From: Chryseobacterium daecheongense
GTDB taxonomy: Bacteria; Bacteroidota; Bacteroidia; Flavobacteriales; Weeksellaceae
Direction: 5' to 3'
Length of the DNA stretch: 64,000 nt
NCBI RefSeq assembly: GCF_003729955.1
Contig: NZ_RJTX01000001.1
Coordinates: 1,364,001-1,428,000 of the forward strand
Part shown: one piece after another, positions 44,535 to 52,254 of the stretch
Layout: each line of letters opens with the position of its first letter
How positions within the stretch are numbered: the first letter of the stretch is position 1
The notes under the pieces: model-generated
The model's database searches: none
What the model was told of the DNA's origin: nothing
The model's input: the letters and a program-made list of their open reading frames with translations, nothing else
Translations under genes and position numbers: made by a program

Positions 44535-45817
44535 TATTGTAACTTTAACTTTTGAAGTAATTTAACATCTGCTTTTTCAAAATTTATGAGTAGTCCCATT
44601 ATAATGAACAAGGACATTGAAGCCAGTGGATGTGATGAATTTGGTGAAATAAACCCGGTGAAAATATAAGATATTAAAAAACAAAAAACCAACCACTTAA
44701 ATAAAGAGGACTTCATTTTTAACCAAAGTTTTACCGAATAAGCCCAGGGCCAAAAAAACACAAACCACAAAAATATACTGCCCTCTGAAAAGATTGCCCA
44801 AATCGAACTTTCCATATGATAACCGACTTCTTCATTTGGCAACGCTTGTTGGCCCATTGTATAGCTCAATCCATGACCTGTAAAAAGACTTAAATTATTA
44901 AGTGAAAACTGATCCACTCCTTCGGTCCAAGCTTCAATTCTTGTGGCATTACCTCCATCTGTATCGCTGGTAAATCTCTCAGAATATTTAGTAATATTGG
45001 TATCGTCAACATTAGGATTTATAAACTTGAATGTTAAAATTAACACCGGAAGAATCAAAAACAGAAATATTAATAATTTTGATATGTCTTTATAAATCTT
45101 ATAAATAAAGAATATTATTTCAGTAAAAAGTAAAATAAAAAATATTTGACGTGCCCCGGAAAACCAGGCGCCAGCTAAGAAAATAAATGAAGTCAGAATA
45201 TAAAATATCTGCCAAAATTTAGATTTAGACAAATGTGAAGTATACAAATTACTTATCAGGAATAAAAGTAAGCTCATCCCAAAAACAGTTGGAGACTCTG
45301 ATAAAAATGAAGCTCTGTTTAACTTAAAATCTTCAATGCTAACTTCTGACGCATATGCCTTTAGAAAAAAGAATATATGATTATTTATTCCATCAATAAT
45401 TAATCCGATTGAAATAAATATTCCCAGCCATGAAAGAATTTTGAAGAAGGGAATTTCTTTTTTTAAATTCACTACAATAAAAGGTAATGTTAAAAAACTG
45501 TACCCAAATAAATATAAAATTACAGCGTAAAAAACCCTTACAACATTATATTCCTTTACTACAAGTGCAAATAGCAGATAAATTAAAAGTATGATTAATG
45601 ACCATCTAAAATGGGTAAATACCTTTTGCTTCTTTATAAACTTAAAATTTGAAAATAGAAAAATTATAAAAAAAGTAAAACCTACTAGCCAAATTAATTG
45701 TCTCCAAATAGAAAAACCAACAAACAGATAATTAAATAATAGCCCGTTTGAAAGCATTATTATGAAAAGTATATAAATATAATACTTGAAATTTTGTTTT
45801 TTTATATTATAGTGCAT
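44534..45817 (-). CDS. wzy: O-antigen polymerase (Wzy, module B)
   Basis: 427 residues, about eleven membrane helices, with a large periplasmic loop around 265-330 (FINPNVDDTNITKYSERFTS, GNATRIEAWTEGVDQFS, LFTGHGLSY). This loop, preceded by an Arg-rich cytoplasmic turn (AGAWFSGARQIFFILLF), fits the Wzy/WaaL superfamily. Placement between Wzx and glycosyltransferases favours polymerase over ligase. Sequence is highly locus-specific, as usual. Confidence 0.83.
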   Translation of the reverse strand: MHYNIKKQNFKYYIYILFIIMLSNGLLFNYLFVGFSIWRQLIWLVGFTFFIIFLFSNFKFIKKQKVFTHFRWSLIILLIYLLFALVVKEYNVVRVFYAVILYLFGYSFLTLPFIVVNLKKEIPFFKILSWLGIFISIGLIIDGINNHIFFFLKAYASEVSIEDFKLNRASFLSESPTVFGMSLLLFLISNLYTSHLSKSKFWQIFYILTSFIFLAGAWFSGARQIFFILLFTEIIFFIYKIYKDISKLLIFLFLILPVLILTFKFINPNVDDTNITKYSERFTSDTDGGNATRIEAWTEGVDQFSLNNLSLFTGHGLSYTMGQQALPNEEVGYHMESSIWAIFSEGSIFLWFVFFWPWAYSVKLWLKMKSSLFKWLVFCFLISYIFTGFISPNSSHPLASMSLFIIMGLLINFEKADVKLLQKLKLQ

Positions 45818-45994
45818 TCCAATTAATTTTAAAACTTTTTGAATAATACATCTATTGTGCTATTTCTATTGTTGAAATAAACGCATGAAGAATTCAAAAA
45901 GCTAATTAGCTTCTCTGATATAAAATAAAAGATTTCCAACCTTTTTAACATATACCCTCTAAAATATATTAATAAAACAATAAATTAAAAATTT

Positions 45995-47287
45995 TCAACT
46001 TTTAGCGACACGAAAACTCACATCTCTGAAAATCAAAGAATTAACAAAAATACCAATAATTAATAAAATAACTTTTAATAAAACTAAATCTTCGTAGGAA
46101 CCTATTTTGAAACAAAAAAAGTAACCTAAATAAATAAGAATCATTATGCTATAAGAAATCAATTGATACTTAAACCTTCCCAATCCATTATGTAAAAACA
46201 TTAAAATGGAATTAATACACGTTAAGAAAGTAAACACTGAAAATAATAAAAAAGTAGCAGCAGAAGTTTTTATTACACCTTTCCCGATCCATAAATTTAA
46301 TATGGTATCTCTAAATAAAGTTATTAACAGGCAGAAAAGAAAAACACCAAAACTGATTAAGACTAATTTTTTTAATTCCTTATGAATCCAGTTATGATTT
46401 TTAATTTCAAAAGCATATGTTACATTATTCCAAAATTTTATTAATAATGTAGTGAATAGAGCAATTATTACAAAGAATATTTTTGATACTACTGAATAAT
46501 CAGCAGTTTCCTGAGCACCTAAGAATTTAGATATTAAAATATTATCAAGACTGGAAAATACTATATATAATAGCTCTATGACAAAAAAATTAATTGACAA
46601 CTTATTAATTTCGGTCAAATCAAGACTTCCTTTAAATTTAATATCTATGTTGAATTTTCGAGATAAATAAAAATAATATATAATATATACTATAGATTGT
46701 GATAGCCCGAAAATAAGAGCAATATGAATTAAGTTTAATTGAAATAGATTATTTAAGATTAAAACTATGGTAAAACATGTAGCTAGATTAAAAAAATTTG
46801 ATCCTGTTGAAAGGTAACTTTTTTGCAAGCCATAGGATAAAGAATTGACTAAGGATAAAACAATATTGATAATAAAGAAAAAAGAATAAATTATTAATGA
46901 ATATTTTATTTCTTTTTGATCTAACTTAATGTCTTTAAAAAAAAAATCAAAATTAAGATTATAAATGATAACAGGCATTACCAATAAGCTGGTGACTATT
47001 ATTGGAATTAGCTTCAACACTGTTTTTCCGAGTGCTAAACCAATTACTTCTGTTTGATTATTTGCTGTTAATTTAGTAATATAATTACGTAGCCCGTTCC
47101 CCACTCCAAAATTAACGAGAGCAACATAACTGACGAACGTTAGCATTGTTTGCCATATACCAAATCTTTCTTTATCTAGAGAATTAATTAAAATCTTTAT
47201 AAAAAAAATATTAATTAAGATTCCTCCAAACTGAAAAACATAATTTAGAATATTCTCTTTATTTTGTTTAATAAATTTTTTCACCAT
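45995..47287 (-). CDS. wzx: Polysaccharide flippase (Wzx, module B)
   Basis: 430 residues with about twelve helices. NYVFQFGGILINIFFIKILI, LDKERFGIWQTMLTFVSYVALVNFGVGNGL and LDNILISKFLGAQETADYSV are typical of the PST/MATE-type polysaccharide exporters. It differs in subgroup from the WzxE-like protein at 29157, so the two flippases probably serve different repeat units. It is separated from wzy by a 177-base AT-rich gap in which I see no feature. Confidence 0.88.
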   Translation of the reverse strand: MVKKFIKQNKENILNYVFQFGGILINIFFIKILINSLDKERFGIWQTMLTFVSYVALVNFGVGNGLRNYITKLTANNQTEVIGLALGKTVLKLIPIIVTSLLVMPVIIYNLNFDFFFKDIKLDQKEIKYSLIIYSFFFIINIVLSLVNSLSYGLQKSYLSTGSNFFNLATCFTIVLILNNLFQLNLIHIALIFGLSQSIVYIIYYFYLSRKFNIDIKFKGSLDLTEINKLSINFFVIELLYIVFSSLDNILISKFLGAQETADYSVVSKIFFVIIALFTTLLIKFWNNVTYAFEIKNHNWIHKELKKLVLISFGVFLFCLLITLFRDTILNLWIGKGVIKTSAATFLLFSVFTFLTCINSILMFLHNGLGRFKYQLISYSIMILIYLGYFFCFKIGSYEDLVLLKVILLIIGIFVNSLIFRDVSFRVAKS

Positions 47288-47322
47288 ATAAACTTACCCC
47301 AAAAGCTTTTAAGCGGTCATTT

Positions 47323-48396
47323 TTAAAATAACTTCAAATCACTTTCTACCATTTCCCTTACCAAAGCCTTAAGGTCATATTTAGGTTCCCAGCCTAATTG
47401 AGTTTTAGATTTTGTAGGATCACCAATAAGAAGATCAACTTCCGTAGGTCTGTAATAATCCGGGTCTACTGAAACTACAGTTTTACCAATTTCCAATTGA
47501 TATAATGGGTTATTACATGCTTTAACTTTTGCTATTTCATTTTCATTCTCACCTTCAAAGGATAATTCTATTCCAATCTCATTAAATGCCATACGTACAA
47601 AATCTCTCACTGAAGTTGTAACTCCGGTTGCTATAACAAAATCTTCTGGTTTATCTTGTTGTAGAATACGCCACATAGCTTCTACATAATCTTTAGCATG
47701 GCCCCAGTCACGAAGAGCATTTAAATTTCCTAAATAAAGGCAATTTTGTTTTCCTTTAGCAATTGCCGCTGTAGCCATTGTAATCTTTCTTGTTACAAAA
47801 GTCTCTCCTCTTCTAGGAGATTCATGGTTAAATAAGATACCATTACATGCAAACATTCCGTAAGCTTCACGGTAGTTTTTGGTAATCCAAAAACCATAAA
47901 TTTTCGCAGCGCCATAAGGTGAACGTGGATAGAATGGAGAGTTTTCATCATAAAAACCGGCAGCATTTTTATTTTCAGGCAAACCACCATACAATTCAGA
48001 TGTGGAAGCCTGATAAATTCTTGTTTTCTTTTCCAAACCAAGAATACGAACAGCCTCAAGAATTCTCAGGGTACCAATTCCATCAACGTTTGCAACATAT
48101 TCGGGAGAATCAAAAGATACTTTTACATGAGACATTGCTCCCAAGTTATAAATTTCATCCGGCTGAACTTCCTGAATAATTCTTATAATATTGGTAGAAT
48201 CCGTTAAATCACCATAATGCAGTGTAAAATTTACATTCTGCTCATGCTGATCCTGATATAAATGATCAATTCTTTGAGTATTAAATGAAGAAGCTCTTCG
48301 TTTAATACCATGAACTCTATATCCTTTTTCTAATAAAAGCTCTGCTAAATATGATCCGTCTTGTCCGGTAACTCCCGTAATTAATGCTGTTTTCAT
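47323..48396 (-). CDS. gmd: GDP-mannose 4,6-dehydratase
   Basis: 357 residues, usual length. NADP site [19 protein letters not shown], the Arg-rich loop [23 protein letters not shown], the catalytic [12 protein letters not shown] (Tyr-x-x-x-Lys) and [17 protein letters not shown]. It makes GDP-4-keto-6-deoxymannose, the precursor for GDP-L-fucose with the next gene. The two are 47 bases apart. Confidence 0.96.
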   Translation of the reverse strand: MKTALITGVTGQDGSYLAELLLEKGYRVHGIKRRASSFNTQRIDHLYQDQHEQNVNFTLHYGDLTDSTNIIRIIQEVQPDEIYNLGAMSHVKVSFDSPEYVANVDGIGTLRILEAVRILGLEKKTRIYQASTSELYGGLPENKNAAGFYDENSPFYPRSPYGAAKIYGFWITKNYREAYGMFACNGILFNHESPRRGETFVTRKITMATAAIAKGKQNCLYLGNLNALRDWGHAKDYVEAMWRILQQDKPEDFVIATGVTTSVRDFVRMAFNEIGIELSFEGENENEIAKVKACNNPLYQLEIGKTVVSVDPDYYRPTEVDLLIGDPTKSKTQLGWEPKYDLKALVREMVESDLKLF

Positions 48397-48443
48397 CTAG
48401 TGATATATTTTTTATACGATGTATAGTGAATTTCAAAATTCAG

Positions 48444-49400
48444 CTATGACATTTTAACTTCCTTAAAATTATTTATATTTTCCAAGAACCATTGATAGGT
48501 TTTTGCGATTCCATCTTCAAGTTCCACCTTATGCTTCCAGCCTAACTCATGCATTTTTGATACATCCATCAGTTTTCTTGGAGTTCCATCCGGCTTTTCA
48601 GCATCCCAAAGAATTTCTCCGGTATGACCAATTACTTTCTGAATCAGTTCTGCTAATTCTCTAATCGTTAAATCAGTTCCTGTTCCCACATTATATAAAT
48701 GCTCAGGAAGCTTATTTTCTAAAGCAAAAATAACAGAGGCTGCCATATCATCAACAAAAAGAAACTCTCTCATAGGCTTACCAGATCCCCATAAAGTTAC
48801 CGGTGCATTATTATTTTCTTTTGCTTCATGAAACTTTCTGATCATTGCCGGTAAAACATGAGAAGTATTTAAATCAAAATTATCATGTGTTCCGTAAAGA
48901 TTGGTAGGCATTAAAGAAACATAATCTTTACCAAACTGCTTTCTGATTGCTTCACAAGTTTTAATTCCTGTAATTTTAGCAACAGCATACCATTCGTTGG
49001 TAGGTTCTAAGGAATCTGTCAACAGGTATTCTTCTTTTAATGGTTGTGGAGCCAATTTTGGATAAATACATGATGATCCCAGAAAAATAAATTTTTCAAC
49101 ATCATTTTTCAATGCAGCATCAATCAGATTATTCTGAATCTGCATATTTTCCATTAGAAACTGATAGGGAAACGTATTGTTAGCTAAAATACCTCCCACT
49201 CTCGCCGCTGCATCTATTACAACATCAGGTTTTTTAGTTTCAAAAAACTCTGCCACAGCTTTCTGATCTTTAAGATCTAGCTCAGCACTGGATAAACCAA
49301 CCAAATTAGTATATCCTTGTTCTGATAACTGTCTCCAGATTGCAGAGCCTACCATACCTCGATGTCCGGCTATATATATGAGTGACTTTTTTGAAATCAT
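48444..49400 (-). CDS. fcl: GDP-L-fucose synthase
   Basis: 318 residues. AGHRGMVGSAIWRQL, FLGSSCIYPKLAPQPLKEEY, catalytic NEWYAVAKITGIK and MPTNLYGTHDNFD. It epimerises C3/C5 and reduces GDP-4-keto-6-deoxymannose to GDP-L-fucose. With gmd and the manC-type genes it completes fucose activation, except for phosphomannomutase, which is not in the window. Confidence 0.96.
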   Translation of the reverse strand: MISKKSLIYIAGHRGMVGSAIWRQLSEQGYTNLVGLSSAELDLKDQKAVAEFFETKKPDVVIDAAARVGGILANNTFPYQFLMENMQIQNNLIDAALKNDVEKFIFLGSSCIYPKLAPQPLKEEYLLTDSLEPTNEWYAVAKITGIKTCEAIRKQFGKDYVSLMPTNLYGTHDNFDLNTSHVLPAMIRKFHEAKENNNAPVTLWGSGKPMREFLFVDDMAASVIFALENKLPEHLYNVGTGTDLTIRELAELIQKVIGHTGEILWDAEKPDGTPRKLMDVSKMHELGWKHKVELEDGIAKTYQWFLENINNFKEVKMS

Positions 49401-49415
49401 TTCTTATTGATTAAA

Positions 49416-50408
49416 TTATCTTAAACTAGATTTATATTTTTCAAGCTGGTTATATACTTTTTTTACATCTTGTGATTTTTCTTTATGAAGAATCAACAAT
49501 GCATCAGGAGTGTACACCAAAATAGAATCCTTCAATCCTACAAAAGCTGTAAAGATTTCTGTTCCAATAACCATATTTCCATTTTCATCTACAGGATGCC
49601 CTGTTGAACGTAAATAATCATACAAAGATTCAAAAGATCCTAAATCATTCCATCTGAAATGAGCTGGAACAACTTTTATTTTTTTTGATCTTTCCATCAC
49701 CGCATAATCAATACTTATGGAAGGAATCTGGAGCGAAGCATCAATATCTAAACACTGATTTTCGGATGCTTGCCAAGCCTCACTGCATTTATCCAGTACT
49801 TCAGGCTGATAATTCTTTAACTCATCTAAAAGTACTCCTGCTTTAAAACAAAACATTCCTGAATTCCAAAGGAAAGTTCCTCTTTCTAAAAATTCCTGAG
49901 CAGTTTCTGTATTTGGCTTTTCTCTAAATGAAAGCACATCTTTGCCTTCATATTCAATATAGCCATATCCTGTTTCAGGTTTTGAAGGCACTACCCCGAA
50001 AGTGACAAGAAAATCTTTTTTCGCTAATTCAACTGCTTCTTTAATTGCTTTTTCATAAGCATCCTGATTCTGAATCAGGTGATCAGATGGCGTAATAATC
50101 AATATATCATCAGGATCAACTGCTAAAGCAGCAAAAGCAATAGCTGCAGCTGTATTTCGAGCAGCTGTTTCTGTAATAAAAGTTTTTGGGAGTGTAACAT
50201 CACTTAGAAGCTGTTTACTCCATTCAATATGATCTGTATTCCCTACAACCATAATTTGATCCACCACTTTCTGGTTACGTTCTGCCGTTAATTCAAATAA
50301 TGCTTTCCCAGAAAATAATTTAAGAAACTGTTTAGGATGCTGTTTACGGGAAAGAGGCCAAAGCCTGCTTCCTACACCACCCGATAAAATTACGTTGTAT
50401 ATTTTCAT
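49416..50408 (-). CDS. manC: Mannose-1-phosphate guanylyltransferase
   Basis: 330 residues, guanylyltransferase domain only. Nucleotide-binding LSGGVGSRLWPLSRKQHPKQ, ETAARNTAAAI, ITPSDHLIQN, VSFREKPNTE-like SFREKPNTETAQEFL and SIDYAVMERS. It makes GDP-mannose from mannose-1-phosphate and GTP. Enterobacterial ManC carries a C-terminal cupin isomerase domain; here that domain is a separate upstream gene that overlaps this one by 4 bases. Confidence 0.94.
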   Translation of the reverse strand: MKIYNVILSGGVGSRLWPLSRKQHPKQFLKLFSGKALFELTAERNQKVVDQIMVVGNTDHIEWSKQLLSDVTLPKTFITETAARNTAAAIAFAALAVDPDDILIITPSDHLIQNQDAYEKAIKEAVELAKKDFLVTFGVVPSKPETGYGYIEYEGKDVLSFREKPNTETAQEFLERGTFLWNSGMFCFKAGVLLDELKNYQPEVLDKCSEAWQASENQCLDIDASLQIPSISIDYAVMERSKKIKVVPAHFRWNDLGSFESLYDYLRSTGHPVDENGNMVIGTEIFTAFVGLKDSILVYTPDALLILHKEKSQDVKKVYNQLEKYKSSLR

Positions 50409-50749
50409 GCTCTATTGTAATCATCTTCAACTCTTACAATATCGTCCTCACCAAAGTAAGTTCCATATTGCACTTCTATAAAAACAACAGGTTCAGCAGT
50501 CCTGTTCTCAATGCGATGATGTGCTCCTAAAGGAATCTGTGCTACATTTCCTGCAGTATAGTCTTTGATTTCGTCATTAATTGTAATGGTACCAACACCC
50601 GAAACTATAGTCCATACTTCAGCTCTGTGATGATGATACTGCAGAGAAAGCCTTCCTCCCGGATTAACCAAGATTCTTTTAACTTTATGAGTTTCAGCAT
50701 CTTCCAAAACCCAGTATTCTCCCCAAGGTCTTACATCATGTTCTACCAT
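50405..50749 (-). CDS. Stand-alone type II phosphomannose-isomerase-like cupin
   Basis: 114 residues matching the C-terminal domain of bifunctional ManC: VRPWGEYWVLEDAETHKVKR, LSLQYHHHRAEVWTIVSGVG, GAHHRIENRTAEPVVFIEVQ and YFGEDDIVRVEDDYNR. It should convert fructose-6-phosphate and mannose-6-phosphate. It overlaps manC as ATGA, so the two products are probably made in equal amounts and may associate. Whether such isolated cupins are active is uncertain. Confidence 0.87.
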   Translation of the reverse strand: MVEHDVRPWGEYWVLEDAETHKVKRILVNPGGRLSLQYHHHRAEVWTIVSGVGTITINDEIKDYTAGNVAQIPLGAHHRIENRTAEPVVFIEVQYGTYFGEDDIVRVEDDYNRA

Positions 50750-50773
50750 CTTTATTTAATTATGCTTAACCTG

Positions 50774-50781
50774 CAAATATA
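50774..50781 (-). promoter_or_regulatory. Possible internal -7 box upstream of the manC pair
   Basis: TATATTTG on the minus strand (50781-50774), 25 bases before the ATG at 50749. No good TTG partner is seen. The 69-base gap before the cupin gene allows an internal promoter. Confidence 0.35.
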
Positions 50782-50818
50782 CCACGATTTCTACAGGAAT
50801 TATATTAATAAAATTTAA

Positions 50819-52120
50819 TTATAGTCTTTTATCCACGTCTTCTTTTGAAAAGACTCCTTTCACATCATAAATCACACCCTTATCATGAAGGAAATCATTT
50901 AAATCAAGGTTAAGAAATTCATCATGAGCAACGGTTAAAATAATTCCATCAAACTTATGAGAGATTTCTGATACATTAGAATAGCAAGTCATTCCATACT
51001 CATCACTTACTTCTTTTGTATTGGCCCATGGATCAAATATCGTCACTTCAGCACCATAATCCTGAAGATTTGTAATAACATCAATTGCCTTTGAATTCCT
51101 TATATCCGGACAGTTTTCTTTAAATGTAATTCCTAAATTCAAAATTTTAGCACCTTTTACTTTGATATCATTTTTGATCAGTAATTTAACCACCTGAGAT
51201 GCTACAAATGAACCCATTGAGTCGTTAAGCCTTCTTGCTGCTAAAATCAGTTCAGAATAATATCCAATTTCCTGTGCTTTCTGAGCCAAATAAAATGGGT
51301 CCACTCCAATACAGTGTCCTCCTACCAAACCCGGCTTGAATTTTAAAAAATTCCATTTTGTACCTGCAGCTTCCAAAACATCGTGAGTATCAATATCCAT
51401 TAAGGAAAAAATCTTTGCCAATTCATTAATAAAAGCAATATTAATATCTCTCTGTGAGTTTTCGATCACTTTTGAAGCTTCTGCAACCTTTATGGATGGA
51501 GCCAAGTGGGTTCCTGCCGTAATAACAGACTTATACAAACCGTCTACAATTTTTCCGATCTCCGGTGTAGAGCCTGAAGTAACTTTTAATATTTTATCTA
51601 CAGTATGTTCTTTGTCTCCTGGATTAATACGTTCAGGAGAATACCCTACATAGAAGTCTTCATTAAACTTTAATCCTGAAATTTTTTCCAAAACAGGAAC
51701 GCATTCTTCTTCTGTAACTCCTGGATAAACTGTGGATTCATAAATAACGATATCATTTTTTTTAAGAACTTTTCCGACAGTTTCGCTTGATTTGTATAAG
51801 GGCGTTAAATCAGGATGGTTATGTTTATCTACCGGTGTAGGAACTGTTATAACATAGATGTTCGCCTCTTTAATATCATCAAGACTATAAGAGCAGAACA
51901 ATCCGTTATTTGTATTTGAATACGGATTTTCTTTCATCAAAACAGATTGCAGAATGTCGTCTTCTACTTCCAAAGTATCATCGTGACCGTCGTTCAGTTC
52001 ATCAATTCTTTTCTGATTAATATCGAAGCCTACCACAGGATATTTTGTGGCAAATAATCTTGCCAAAGGCAGGCCAACATATCCTAAGCCAACAACTGCA
52101 ATTTTATGATTTGTGTTCAT
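50819..52120 (-). CDS. UDP-HexNAc 6-dehydrogenase (TviB/WbpO-like)
   Basis: 433 residues. NAD site AVVGLGYVGLPLARLFATKY, STVYPGVTEEECVP, SPERINPGDKEHTVDKI, catalytic cysteine in LVGGHCIGVDPFYLAQKA and ITFKENCPDIRNSKA. Overall wording fits TviB/WbpO, which oxidise UDP-GlcNAc or UDP-GalNAc to the uronic acid, better than UDP-glucose dehydrogenase. No TviC/WbpP-type 4-epimerase is in the window. A uronic acid residue would make the module B polymer acidic. Confidence 0.88.
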   Translation of the reverse strand: MNTNHKIAVVGLGYVGLPLARLFATKYPVVGFDINQKRIDELNDGHDDTLEVEDDILQSVLMKENPYSNTNNGLFCSYSLDDIKEANIYVITVPTPVDKHNHPDLTPLYKSSETVGKVLKKNDIVIYESTVYPGVTEEECVPVLEKISGLKFNEDFYVGYSPERINPGDKEHTVDKILKVTSGSTPEIGKIVDGLYKSVITAGTHLAPSIKVAEASKVIENSQRDINIAFINELAKIFSLMDIDTHDVLEAAGTKWNFLKFKPGLVGGHCIGVDPFYLAQKAQEIGYYSELILAARRLNDSMGSFVASQVVKLLIKNDIKVKGAKILNLGITFKENCPDIRNSKAIDVITNLQDYGAEVTIFDPWANTKEVSDEYGMTCYSNVSEISHKFDGIILTVAHDEFLNLDLNDFLHDKGVIYDVKGVFSKEDVDKRL

Positions 52121-52141
52121 TTTTTTTTATTTATGCGAAGC

Positions 52142-52189
52142 AGTAAATTTATAAAGAAGTAATATTTTTTACTTTTTTATAAATTTACT
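52142..52189 (-). other. Long intergenic hairpin between wzc and the dehydrogenase gene
   Basis: Two 21-base arms (52142-52162 and 52169-52189; outer part AGTAAATTTATAAA / TTTATAAATTTACT) pair with a single mismatch around a 6-base loop. No U-tract follows directly on the transcribed strand, so it may be an attenuator, an mRNA-stability element or a processing site rather than a plain terminator. The rest of the 134-base gap shows nothing else. Confidence 0.6.
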
Positions 52190-52254
52190 ATTTCACCTAT
52201 CCGATAAATTCCACTCTGTAAGTTTTGGCAAAATATCGGGCATATGATTTATTT

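Noticed and set aside
44534..45817. O-antigen ligase (WaaL) rather than polymerase
   Set aside because: The superfamilies look alike, but its place beside wzx and the glycosyltransferases favours Wzy.
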